Assembly (NCBI GenBank): GCA_017481925.1
Contig: JAFUOK010000021.1
Location: forward strand, 1 to 34,895
Direction: 5' to 3'
Length of the DNA stretch: 34,895 nucleotides
From: Alistipes sp.
Lineage (GTDB): Bacteria > Bacteroidota > Bacteroidia > Bacteroidales > Rikenellaceae
The notes under the pieces are model-generated. The model was not told the origin of the DNA. It made no database searches and saw only the letters and a program-made list of their open reading frames with translations. Within the stretch, counting starts at the first letter, position 1. Every line of letters starts with the position of its first letter. Positions 24,384 through 32,643 of the stretch are shown piece by piece. The position numbers were made by a program, and so were the translations under genes.

Positions 24384-24962
24384 TTACTCCTTTACGGCAT
24401 TAAGTCCCAGATCGAAGGCGCGGCAATTCATCTCCACAACCTTCTCGCCCTTCGATGCAAATACACGACCTATGCTCTCGCGCAACTGCTCGGCCGAGAG
24501 GATCTCGATATAACGTGCCGCCATACCCAGCAGCACCACGTTGGCACACTTGGGAAGACCCGCATCACGTGCCACATCCTCGATGGGGAGGATAGCCGTA
24601 TGGGGCAACGAGCATAGTTCCGCCATCATAGCCTTCTCGTCGGGGTAGTTAGGGATATTCTTGTAGGGGTGCGACGAGGTCACGACCCAGCCATCCTTCG
24701 CCAGCGCATCCTGATAGCGCAGAGCTTCCATCGGCTCCATAGAGATTATAAGGTCGGCCGTACCCTGACGTATCAAATCGGAGTGAATCTCCTCGGTCGA
24801 GAGGCGCAGATTAGACTGCACGTCACCGCCACGCTGGCTCATACCGTGTACCTCGGCCTGTTTGAGGCTCAAACCCGCCACAGCGGCGGCATCGCCTATG
24901 ATTGTTGCAATGGTGAGGATACCTTGTCCTCCAACACCTGCTAAAATTATATCTTTCTTCAT
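24384..24962 (-). CDS. iorB: Indolepyruvate:ferredoxin oxidoreductase, beta subunit
   Basis: This 192-residue subunit of the thiamine-diphosphate 2-oxoacid oxidoreductase family contains the gamma-type domain, with the nucleotide-binding-like GVGGQGI (9-15) and HGMSQRGGDVQSNLR (about 39-53), both characteristic of IorB. With IorA it converts arylpyruvates plus CoA to arylacetyl-CoA, CO2 and reduced ferredoxin, reversibly. The start ATG overlaps the iorA stop by one base, indicating coupled translation and a 1:1 complex. Confidence 0.94.
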   Translation of the reverse strand: MKKDIILAGVGGQGILTIATIIGDAAAVAGLSLKQAEVHGMSQRGGDVQSNLRLSTEEIHSDLIRQGTADLIISMEPMEALRYQDALAKDGWVVTSSHPYKNIPNYPDEKAMMAELCSLPHTAILPIEDVARDAGLPKCANVVLLGMAARYIEILSAEQLRESIGRVFASKGEKVVEMNCRAFDLGLNAVKE

Positions 24963-26548
24963 TACTCCTGGGCTCTCTTTTTGCGTAGTTTACGATTCAG
25001 GGTCTGTATGCACTCACGGCGAGGAATGATGACCGAAACACCCTCGTACTCAATCTCCTCACGGATGATGCGTGTAATCTCCTCCATATTCTTTGGCAGG
25101 GGTACAACCACTCTCACGTGGGCAGGATCGACACCCAAACCCAGACATATAGCCTCAAACTTATTCGTGCCGGCCGAATCCTGACCACCCGTCATAGCGG
25201 TTGTGAGGTTATCCGAAATGACGATCGTAATGCGCGAATTATCATTCACGGCATCCAGCAATCCCGTCATTCCCGAGTGAGTGAAGGTCGAGTCACCGAT
25301 AACTGCAATCGCGGGGTGTACACCTGCATCGGCAGCACCCTTGGCCATAGTGATCGAAGCACCCATATCCACACACGAGTCGATAGCTCGGAAGGGTGGT
25401 AATGCGCCTAACGTGTAGCAACCAATATCGCCAAAGATACGTGCATCGGCATACTCCTTAGCCACTCTGTTCAGCGCATCATAGACATCTCTATGACCAC
25501 AACCCTGACACAATGCGGGCGGACGTGGTACAACATTCTCGGCCGTAGTGAACGACTGCTCCATCACAACACCCAACGCAGCACCAACATTGTCGGGTGT
25601 AAGCTCGCCCATACGTGGCAGATCGCCCGTAAGACGACCCTTAACCGCGTAATCTGTACCCAGCAAAGCCTTTATCTGCTCCTCCACTACGGGCTGTCCA
25701 TCCTCGGCAATGAGCAGAGCATCACACTGTGCGGCCAACGCCTTCACAGCCGCCTCGGGCAGAGGATATTGCGACACCTTCAGCACGGGAACGCCCAACC
25801 GTGCAGGATCGTTCTCCATCACATAGTTATACGCTATACCGCAAGCCACAACACCAAGCGGGGCACGTTCCGTAGCAGACAACTTATTATACGGGGACTC
25901 CTCGGCCAACTTCAGCAACTGCGCCTGCTTCTCAACCAACGAAGCGTACTGACGGCGTGCATTGCCGGGCAGAAGTACCCAATGCGTACGCTCATTGTCG
26001 GGATTGAGCTGATTTTGCGCCATAGGAGTAGCAATCTCCACCCCTGCACGCGAGTGCGCCAGACGTGTCACCACACGCATCAGCACGGGCAGACGCATCT
26101 GCTCCGAGAGCGCAAAGGCGTAGGGCATAATGTCGTATGCCTCCTGCTGCGATGAGGGTTCCAGAATTGGAATCATAGCGAACTTGCCGTAGAATCGTGA
26201 GTCCTGCTCGTTCTGCGACGAGTGCATCGACGGGTCGTCGGCGGCCAGCACCACCAGACCTCCATTAATGCCCGTGATAGCCGAATTGACAAATGCGTCG
26301 GCTGCCACATTCATTCCCACGTGCTTCATACACACCAACGCACGCTTGCCAGCGTACGACATACCGAGGGCAGCCTCCATAGCCGTCTTCTCGTTGGTGC
26401 ACCAGCGGCTACGCACATCCGTAGCGTTAGCCTGGATAAACTCTGTTATCTCTGTCGATGGGGTACCCGGGTAGGCATACACGCCACTAATGCCTGCGTG
26501 AATAGCTCCCAAAGCGATAGCCTCATCGCCCAATAGTAATCTCTTCAT
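24962..26548 (-). CDS. iorA: Indolepyruvate:ferredoxin oxidoreductase, alpha subunit, lacking the C-terminal ferredoxin domain
   Basis: This 528-residue protein has an N-terminal pyrimidine-binding domain (AYPGTPSTEITE at 25-36) and a C-terminal TPP-binding domain with CQGCGHRD (347-354) and GDSTFTHSG (418-426). Archaeal and many bacterial IorA proteins end with two [4Fe-4S] clusters in a C-terminal ferredoxin-like domain. Here the chain ends at RRECIQTLNRKLRKKRAQE with no CxxCxxC pattern, so electrons must leave through another site or partner. The gene starts 17 bp after the nitrilase stop and overlaps iorB. It is core to the six-gene aryl-acid operon. Confidence 0.93.
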   Translation of the reverse strand: MKRLLLGDEAIALGAIHAGISGVYAYPGTPSTEITEFIQANATDVRSRWCTNEKTAMEAALGMSYAGKRALVCMKHVGMNVAADAFVNSAITGINGGLVVLAADDPSMHSSQNEQDSRFYGKFAMIPILEPSSQQEAYDIMPYAFALSEQMRLPVLMRVVTRLAHSRAGVEIATPMAQNQLNPDNERTHWVLLPGNARRQYASLVEKQAQLLKLAEESPYNKLSATERAPLGVVACGIAYNYVMENDPARLGVPVLKVSQYPLPEAAVKALAAQCDALLIAEDGQPVVEEQIKALLGTDYAVKGRLTGDLPRMGELTPDNVGAALGVVMEQSFTTAENVVPRPPALCQGCGHRDVYDALNRVAKEYADARIFGDIGCYTLGALPPFRAIDSCVDMGASITMAKGAADAGVHPAIAVIGDSTFTHSGMTGLLDAVNDNSRITIVISDNLTTAMTGGQDSAGTNKFEAICLGLGVDPAHVRVVVPLPKNMEEITRIIREEIEYEGVSVIIPRRECIQTLNRKLRKKRAQE

Positions 26549-26565
26549 ATCTCTTACTTACCTAA

Positions 26566-27315
26566 CTAAATATCTGCATCATTCAGAACGGGAAACTTCC
26601 CACGAAAAGCATTCAGTGCCTCCATATCAATCTCCACCGTCGCCTCGCACTCCTCGCCCAAGGCACACTCGGCAATTCTCCGCCCATAGGGATCAATCAC
26701 TACACTTGCACCATTATACTCGCACGTAGGATCCTCTCCTACACGATTCACACCCGCCACATAACACTGATTCTCAATGGCACGTGCCACCAATAGAGCA
26801 CTCCACGCCGAGATGCGGGGTACGGGCCAACTTGCAACATAGAGAATCATATCATAATCGCCACGATTGCGGGCCCACACTGGAAAACGCAAGTCGTAGC
26901 ACACCTCCAACAATATCCTTACGCCTCGCCACTCCACAACCGTACGCTTCTCGCCAGCGGTAAATCGCAAGTGCTCTCCGCCATAGGTAAAGAGGTGTTT
27001 CTTGTCGTAATAGGCCACCTCACCGTCGGGCTTTACGAAGTAGAAGCGGTTGTAATAACGTCCCTCCGACTCGACTGCCACACTGCCCGCAATGGCGGCA
27101 TTCGTCTCTGCGGCCTTACGTCGCATCCACTCAAGCGTTGCGCCCTGCTCGCCCTCGGCTACGCCACGAGGTTCGATGCAGAAGCCCGTTGAGAACATCT
27201 CGGGAAGCACATAGAGGTCTGCCCCCGGCCTTCGATCAATCGCCTCGGCAGCACGTCGCAGATTCACCTCCACGGAGCACCACTCAATATCGCGTTGCAG
27301 AATTGTTACTTTCAT
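26566..27315 (-). CDS. Nitrilase-superfamily omega-amidase (YafV/NIT2-like)
   Basis: This 249-residue carbon-nitrogen hydrolase starts at the ATG at 27315; an upstream in-frame codon would add seven residues through the promoter region. The catalytic triad is clear: Glu39 in LPEMFSTGF, Lys105 in YDKKHLF and Cys139 in LEVCYDLRFPVW. The LPEMFSTGF and DLRFPVW signatures match omega-amidases, which hydrolyse 2-oxoglutaramate or 2-oxosuccinamate made by glutamine- or asparagine-dependent transaminases. It is the first gene of the operon with iorA-iorB-aminotransferase-paaK-ACT, which supports coupling to the aminotransferase. Substrate identity is inferred. Confidence 0.83.
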   Translation of the reverse strand: MKVTILQRDIEWCSVEVNLRRAAEAIDRRPGADLYVLPEMFSTGFCIEPRGVAEGEQGATLEWMRRKAAETNAAIAGSVAVESEGRYYNRFYFVKPDGEVAYYDKKHLFTYGGEHLRFTAGEKRTVVEWRGVRILLEVCYDLRFPVWARNRGDYDMILYVASWPVPRISAWSALLVARAIENQCYVAGVNRVGEDPTCEYNGASVVIDPYGRRIAECALGEECEATVEIDMEALNAFRGKFPVLNDADI

Positions 27316-27333
27316 TTTTGATTCTCTTTTTTG

Positions 27334-27341
27334 CAAATATA
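27334..27341 (-). promoter_or_regulatory. -7 box of the omega-amidase-ior-paaK operon
   Basis: TATATTTG on the minus strand, 18 bp upstream of the ATG at 27315, is followed by five further tightly spaced genes without a visible internal terminator. The -33 region is T-rich. Confidence 0.6.
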
Positions 27342-27388
27342 ATGATTATACCGTAAAAAAGTAATTTTCTCGCCTACAATCCTTATCA

Positions 27389-28966
27389 CTACTCCTCATC
27401 GGGTTGTGGGGTAGTATTTGATGCAAGCATTGTCGTGGAGTCCGCCTCGAGGAAGATTGCATCGTCGAGATCCGAGAGCGAGGTCTTGCCTTTTTTATCC
27501 TTGGCGCCGGCTGTGATAAGGTTCTTGGCTGCGGTAATAATACTCTGTCCGCTATCGCGAGTGGTGATCTTCAACGAGTTGATCTTCTTCATCGTATCCT
27601 GCACACTCGACTCCACAGCTATAAATCGCTGACCAAAAAGGTGTACTCGCTCAATAACCGTCTCGGCAGCCTTGATCATCTCCTCCTGGTTCTTGAGCTG
27701 GCGCACCTGCGTCCACATCATCTCCAGCACACGCAGATTCATATACATAGTCTGCGGACCGAGAATCATCACACCCTCGTCGTATGCCCAGCGCCACAGA
27801 CTCGTATCATTCTGCAAAGCAAGGCTATGCGCTCCCTCGATAGGGATATACATTATGGCGAAGTCCAGACGGTTATACCCCTCGGGCAGATACTTCGAAT
27901 ACTCCTTCTTTGCCAGACGTTTCACTTGCGCCTTGACGCTCTCGATGTGAGCTTTTAGATAGATGCTGCGCTGCGTCGTATCCTCCTCGCTCATATAACG
28001 TTCGTAGTCCGTCAGCGACATCTTCGCATCCACCACCACGTGGCGGTTATTGGGGAAGTGGAGGATAAAATCGGGTATCAAACCCTTACCATCCTCTCCC
28101 TTCAGGCTCTTGCCATACTTATCCTTTATAGACTCCTGCGTATCATACTGCTCGCCGGGCTTTAACTGCAAATCTTCGAGCAACTGCCTAAGGCGCAACT
28201 CACCAAAGTTGCCCTGCACCTTAACCTCACCCGTCAATGCACGTGTCAGTCGGTCGGCCGTTTCGCCCAACGCCTCACTGCGCTGCATATTCTGCTTTAT
28301 GGCCTCATCCAGACGTGTCAGCGCCTCGTGCTGCTGATCCTTCGAACGGTTGAAAGCCTCCTGCATATGCTTAAAACTCTGCTGCAAGGGGTCGATAATC
28401 TTCGACACCTGCTCGCGGTTCTGCTCGCCCAACTCATCCTGACGGCGCTTGAGCACATCCTCCGACGAGGTCTGTATCTGCTCCTTGATCAGAGCCAATT
28501 GGCGCTCAATCTGCTCCTTATTTATCTTTTGCAGATTCTCTATCTGCTTATCGGCCACCTCCTTCGCAGCACGCAATTGCTGTTCATTATCCTGACGCTG
28601 ACGCTCCAGCTGCTCACGGAACGAAGTTTTAAGGGCCTCTATCTGCTTCTCATACTCCTCTTTGCGGTAGGCGAGTTGCCGCTCCTGCTCATCGCGCAAC
28701 GACTGCTCCCGCTCGGTCATCAGCGCCAACTGCTCACGGGCATTATTATAATTTGCCTCCTGCTCGGCTGCGCGGGTAGAGAGGTCACGTATCTGCTCAT
28801 TCTGCTGTCGCATAGTCTCCTCCTGCGAAGAGATGGTGCTTTTCAACTCACCGACATTACCTTCAAGACGGGTTACATTCTCACGGTTGATATTTCTGCC
28901 GACAAAAAAGCCCACCACCGACATCAGCACAACGCCGACAATGGTTATAATCAAATAGATCTCCAT
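27389..28966 (-). CDS. rmuC: RmuC family DNA recombination protein
   Basis: The product is 525 residues from the ATG at 28966 (MEIYLIITIVGVV), with an N-terminal transmembrane helix (about 3-22). A long Gln/Glu/Arg-rich coiled coil runs to about residue 230. The conserved RmuC domain follows, with a restriction-endonuclease-like core: PDFILHFPNNRHVVVDAKMS and, further on, the AIMYIPIEGAHSLAL segment. In E. coli RmuC limits inversions at short inverted repeats; the biochemical activity is presumed nuclease. Monocistronic transcription is suggested by its own promoter. The C-terminal about 40 residues are low-complexity and acidic. Confidence 0.92.
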   Translation of the reverse strand: MEIYLIITIVGVVLMSVVGFFVGRNINRENVTRLEGNVGELKSTISSQEETMRQQNEQIRDLSTRAAEQEANYNNAREQLALMTEREQSLRDEQERQLAYRKEEYEKQIEALKTSFREQLERQRQDNEQQLRAAKEVADKQIENLQKINKEQIERQLALIKEQIQTSSEDVLKRRQDELGEQNREQVSKIIDPLQQSFKHMQEAFNRSKDQQHEALTRLDEAIKQNMQRSEALGETADRLTRALTGEVKVQGNFGELRLRQLLEDLQLKPGEQYDTQESIKDKYGKSLKGEDGKGLIPDFILHFPNNRHVVVDAKMSLTDYERYMSEEDTTQRSIYLKAHIESVKAQVKRLAKKEYSKYLPEGYNRLDFAIMYIPIEGAHSLALQNDTSLWRWAYDEGVMILGPQTMYMNLRVLEMMWTQVRQLKNQEEMIKAAETVIERVHLFGQRFIAVESSVQDTMKKINSLKITTRDSGQSIITAAKNLITAGAKDKKGKTSLSDLDDAIFLEADSTTMLASNTTPQPDEE

Positions 28967-29013
28967 AATGACAACTTTTAGACGCTTATACACCTTACTT
29001 GGCAAAGGCTACA

Positions 29014-29045
29014 CAAATATACATTAAGTTTACTAAAAGGGCAAA
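29014..29045 (-). promoter_or_regulatory. Promoter of rmuC
   Basis: On the minus strand TTTG (29042-29045) and TATATTTG (29014-29021) are separated by 20 bp, a near-ideal Bacteroidota promoter. The ATG is 47 bp downstream. Confidence 0.75.
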
Positions 29046-29070
29046 TTTATCCCACTCCGAAGCCCGCACA

Positions 29071-29102
29071 AAAAAAGAGGTCACTCACTAGGAGCGACCT
29101 CT
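29071..29102 (-). terminator. Terminator after the oadA/pycB gene
   Basis: agaggtc and gacctct (29076-29082 with 29096-29102) form a 7-bp stem with an inner ctc/gag pairing, followed on the minus strand by a run of Ts. Confidence 0.8.
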
Positions 29103-29125
29103 CTTTATTTATATCTAAGGTGTAT

Positions 29126-31006
29126 TTACTCCACCTCAGCCAGGATTGCATTAGCGGGAACAGCCTCGCCAACCTCTACACATACCTGCTTGATGGTGCC
29201 GGCGTAGTCGGTGGTGATGTTGTTCTCCATCTTCATTGCATCGAGGATTACGATGGTCTGACCACGCTTAACCTGGTCGCCAACCTTAACGCATACCTCC
29301 AGGATACGGCCCGGCAGGGGAGCCTCTACGGTCTTACCCGTGATGGGCTTCACCTTCTGTGCTGCGAGTGCAGCCTTAGCCTCGGCAACACGCTTAGCCT
29401 CAGCAGCAGCCTTTGCAGCCTCCTTGGCGGCCTTCTCAGCCTGCTCTGTCTCGTAAGCCTTCTTCTTGGTGTTGGTCAGGTAGTTCTTCGCTACCAGAGG
29501 GAACAACTCGAGCAAGAGTACCTCCTTCTCGTTCTCTGCGAGCTTAACACCTCCTGCCTCGGGCAACTCGGGGTTGGGCTGCATGGTGTACTTCGAAGTA
29601 TCGTAAGGACGCTCGTCGCTGAAACCACATATCTTCATACGGAACTCGGGATCGATCTTCACGGGAGTCTTACCGTAGTCACCCTTAACCAAGCCGATGA
29701 ACTGTGAGCTCTTGTTGGTGTACATCTCGCGACCAGCCTTCTCATCCATAGCGCAGTTAACGGCCTGTGCACCTACGATCTGCGATGTGGGAGTTACAAG
29801 GGGAGGAAGACCAGCTGACAGACGTACTGAAGGAATGAGCTCCATAGCACGGGGCAGGATATCCTCTGACTTGAGCTGCTTGAGCTGAGCCACCATATTT
29901 GAGTACATACCACCGGGAATCTCAGCCTTCTGTACCAACTCGTTGGGAGCAGGGAAGCCGTAGTAAGCCTCGATCTTCTGGCTAATCTCCAGCAGTTTGT
30001 CGAAGTTCTCAGCCTTGGCAGCAGCCACAGCCTCGTTGAAGAGCTGATCTGCCGTATCAGAGAATGCGAAGCGGTTGGGCTTGGGTTTCTCGGCACCGAA
30101 TACCGACAACTCCAACTCCTTGCGGATACCCTTCAACTGCTCGTTGATCTTGGCCACAGCGTCCATATTAACGCCGATATCGATACCCATCTTCTGGCAG
30201 AATACATATACGAGCTCCAATGCGGGTGCACCCGTACCACCGGCGAACCACCAGCAGTTGGTATCCACTACATCAACACCTGCGGCGATAGCGGCAAATA
30301 CTGATGCCAGACCGTAACCGGGAGTAGAGTGGGTGTGGAAGTCGATGGGCACCTTGATGTGCTGCTTGAAGAGCTTCACCAGGCGGCTGATACGCTGGGG
30401 AGGAATCAATCCCGACATATCCTTGATGGTGATCATATCAGCACCCAGGGCAGCCATCTGCGTAGCCTTATTGAGGAAGTACTCGTCGGTAAATACGGGC
30501 TCGGGAGCCTTCTTGCCGAACAACTTCTGAAGGAACGTGGGCTGGGGATACTTGGGATCTACGGTGTAGCACACAGCGCAGTCGGCGATACCGCCATAAC
30601 GCTTAACATATTTGATGGTAGATTTTACGTTATCCACATCGTTCAACGCATCGAAGATACGCATAATGCCCAAACCGCTCTGAATAGCGTTGCGGCTGAA
30701 ACCGTCGATGATCTCGTCAGTATAGGGAGCGTAACCGAAAAGGTTACGACCACGTGAAAGCGCTGTAAGCTTTGAAATATCGCCAATCTCCTTATGAATG
30801 CTCTCCAAGCGGGTCCAAGGGTTCTCACCCAGGTAACGCATCACTGAGTCGGGCACTGCACCGCCCCAAACCTCCATAGCAAAAAATCCAGCATCCTTGT
30901 AGTAGGGCAGACAGCGGTTAATCTGCTCCTGCGTCATACGGGTAGCAAACGATGACTGCTGACCGTCGCGCAATGTCAAATCTCTAATCTTTAATGATCT
31001 TGCCAT
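29126..31006 (-). CDS. oadA: Biotin-containing carboxyltransferase (oxaloacetate decarboxylase alpha / pyruvate carboxylase subunit B)
   Basis: This 626-residue protein has three parts. The N-terminal HMGL-like carboxyltransferase TIM barrel shows TLRDGQQSSFATRM, MEVWGGA, the metal-binding IDFHTHSTPGYG and DTNCWWFAGGTGAP. A PYC_OADA conserved domain follows. After an Ala/Lys/Glu-rich linker of about 40 residues comes a biotinyl domain with LDAMKMEN, whose lysine (about 592) lies 34 residues from the end. The protein transfers a carboxyl group between biotin and pyruvate/oxaloacetate. No oadB/oadG sodium-pump subunits adjoin it, so it may act as a PycB-like subunit with a separate biotin carboxylase or with pump subunits elsewhere. 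Confidence 0.9.
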   Translation of the reverse strand: MARSLKIRDLTLRDGQQSSFATRMTQEQINRCLPYYKDAGFFAMEVWGGAVPDSVMRYLGENPWTRLESIHKEIGDISKLTALSRGRNLFGYAPYTDEIIDGFSRNAIQSGLGIMRIFDALNDVDNVKSTIKYVKRYGGIADCAVCYTVDPKYPQPTFLQKLFGKKAPEPVFTDEYFLNKATQMAALGADMITIKDMSGLIPPQRISRLVKLFKQHIKVPIDFHTHSTPGYGLASVFAAIAAGVDVVDTNCWWFAGGTGAPALELVYVFCQKMGIDIGVNMDAVAKINEQLKGIRKELELSVFGAEKPKPNRFAFSDTADQLFNEAVAAAKAENFDKLLEISQKIEAYYGFPAPNELVQKAEIPGGMYSNMVAQLKQLKSEDILPRAMELIPSVRLSAGLPPLVTPTSQIVGAQAVNCAMDEKAGREMYTNKSSQFIGLVKGDYGKTPVKIDPEFRMKICGFSDERPYDTSKYTMQPNPELPEAGGVKLAENEKEVLLLELFPLVAKNYLTNTKKKAYETEQAEKAAKEAAKAAAEAKRVAEAKAALAAQKVKPITGKTVEAPLPGRILEVCVKVGDQVKRGQTIVILDAMKMENNITTDYAGTIKQVCVEVGEAVPANAILAEVE

Positions 31007-31071
31007 AGTTTAAATTCAATATTATCTGATTATTTATAATTCTCTATTCGAAGACACCTTTTATCTCCACG

Positions 31072-31102
31072 CAAAGATATTAAATTTATTTCGAAAAGCA
31101 AT
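31072..31102 (-). promoter_or_regulatory. Promoter of the oadA/pycB gene
   Basis: On the minus strand TATCTTTG (31072-31079) is preceded after 19 bp by TTGC (31099-31102). It overlaps or abuts the plus-strand promoter region of the symporter gene. Confidence 0.6.
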
Positions 31103-31129
31103 TATATTTGTGGCTAATTCGTATCTTTG
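31103..31129 (+). promoter_or_regulatory. Promoter region of the symporter-amidase operon (two -7-like boxes)
   Basis: TATATTTG (31103-31110) and TATCTTTG (31122-31129) both match the -7 consensus. Neither has a clear -33 box, so start-site choice is open. Confidence 0.5.
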
Positions 31130-31141
31130 TGCGGTAAAAAA

Positions 31142-31157
31142 TACCACATTTGTGGTA
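31142..31157 (+). promoter_or_regulatory. Operator-like palindrome downstream of the symporter promoter
   Basis: TACCACATTTGTGGTA is a perfect 7-2-7 inverted repeat located 12 bp after the -7 box, where a repressor would block transcription. A half-site copy (atttgtgg) lies upstream at 31106-31113, inside the first -7-like box. Confidence 0.5.
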
Positions 31158-31182
31158 AGCGACTGAGTCAATGTTGTAAAAT

Positions 31183-32643
31183 ATGTCACCTGAGGCCATC
31201 ATAATCACCCTTGCCGCCTATCTGGCGCTGCTTTTCATGCTTTCGCGACGCAGTGCGCGAGGGGCCGATAACGCCACTTTTTTCATCGGCGGAAGACGCA
31301 CCACGTGGTATGCCGCCACGCTGGCTATGATCGGTGCGGCAATGTCGGGTGTGACGTTCATATCGGTACCCGGCTCGGTGGCTACCGACTCATTCTCATA
31401 TATGCAGATGGTGGTCGGTTTTACCATCGGACAACTTATCGTAGCCTTCGTTCTCGTACCCGTGTTCTATCGCCGTGGAGTAGTATCTCTTTACGAGTGG
31501 CTGGATATGCGCTTCGGGCAGACAACACACCGCACGGGAGCGTGGTGTTTCCTTGTGGCGAAGGTTATCGGCGCAGCGCTGAAGATATACGTCGTATGCT
31601 CTGTGATGCAGATACTTGTATGGAATCACTTCAACATAGGCTTTACCATCAATCTGCTCCTTACGCTCCTCGTCGTGTGGCTCTATACCCGCACGGGTGG
31701 CGTACGTTCGCTCATAGCCACCGACATCCTGCAATCACTGTGCCTGGTCATAAGTATCGTAGTATGTATCTGGCTACTATGCCGTGAGATGGGATTATCC
31801 GTAGCGACCGCCACCGAGGCCATCGCAGAGTCGCCCTATTCGCAGATGTGGTTCTTCGACGATGCCGCCTCGCCACGCTACTTCTGGAAGATGGTCGCCG
31901 GAGGTGGCTTGTGCCTTGTGGCTATGACAGGGCTGGATCAGGATATGATGCAGCGCAATATGAGCTGTCGCACCGTGCGTGACTCGCAGATAAACATCGT
32001 GCTTACCGCCGCGTGCCAGGCTGTGGTCATTCTGTTATTCCTCTCGCTCGGCGCGCTTATCTACCGTTATATCGACTTTGCCCACCTGCCCGCACCAGCA
32101 CGTGGTGATGACGCCTTCGCTCTGGTTGCCGTGCAGGGTGGATTGCCGTTACTTGCTGGCATAATGTTCGTTATAGGACTCATCTCAAGCACATATTCAG
32201 CTGCCGGCGCATCCCTCACATCGCTTACTACGGCCTTTACCATCGATGTTTTGGATGGTCGCAAACGTTACGACGAGCCGACACTCACACGACTGCGCCA
32301 CCGTACGCATATTGTTATGGCGGTGATACTCTTCATCGTGGTCATCATCTTCGAGCGCCTGGCCAGCGACAGCATCATCAACCTCGTCTTCAAAGTGGCA
32401 GGCTACACCTATGGTCCTATACTCGGAATGTTTGTCTTCGGACTAATCTCCAAACGCGGTATTCGCGAGCGTTGGATGCCTGTCATTGCACTGCTTTCGC
32501 CCATAATGAGTTACATCCTGCAGTGGATCGTGGCCGAAAAATTCGACTATCAGATAGGCTTCGAACTATTGGGTTATAACGCTTTATTTACTATCTTTGG
32601 GCTCTCATTGATTTCAACCGAAAAACACAACGACAATGAATAA
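31183..32643 (+). CDS. Sodium:solute symporter (SSS family)
   Basis: This 486-residue inner-membrane protein has about 13 hydrophobic helices, with the LeuT-like SSS fold. Family features include NATFFIGGRRTTWYAATLAMIGAAMSG near the N-terminus (sodium-site helix), YEWLDMRFG, the TGLDQDMMQRNMSC segment and GLISSTYSAAGASLTSLTT. The substrate is not readable from sequence; relatives carry sugars, sialic acid, amino acids and vitamins. Its last 8 bp overlap the start of the secreted amidase-like gene, so uptake of a product released by that enzyme (a sugar, amino acid or peptidoglycan fragment) is plausible. Confidence 0.9.
   Translation: MSPEAIIITLAAYLALLFMLSRRSARGADNATFFIGGRRTTWYAATLAMIGAAMSGVTFISVPGSVATDSFSYMQMVVGFTIGQLIVAFVLVPVFYRRGVVSLYEWLDMRFGQTTHRTGAWCFLVAKVIGAALKIYVVCSVMQILVWNHFNIGFTINLLLTLLVVWLYTRTGGVRSLIATDILQSLCLVISIVVCIWLLCREMGLSVATATEAIAESPYSQMWFFDDAASPRYFWKMVAGGGLCLVAMTGLDQDMMQRNMSCRTVRDSQINIVLTAACQAVVILLFLSLGALIYRYIDFAHLPAPARGDDAFALVAVQGGLPLLAGIMFVIGLISSTYSAAGASLTSLTTAFTIDVLDGRKRYDEPTLTRLRHRTHIVMAVILFIVVIIFERLASDSIINLVFKVAGYTYGPILGMFVFGLISKRGIRERWMPVIALLSPIMSYILQWIVAEKFDYQIGFELLGYNALFTIFGLSLISTEKHNDNE

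Noticed and set aside
28328..28981. Plus-strand ORF of 217 codons, extremely Leu-rich, opposite rmuC
   Set aside because: It is the antisense reading of the rmuC coiled coil (Gln/Glu codons read backwards give Leu), has no promoter, and the rmuC identity is secure.
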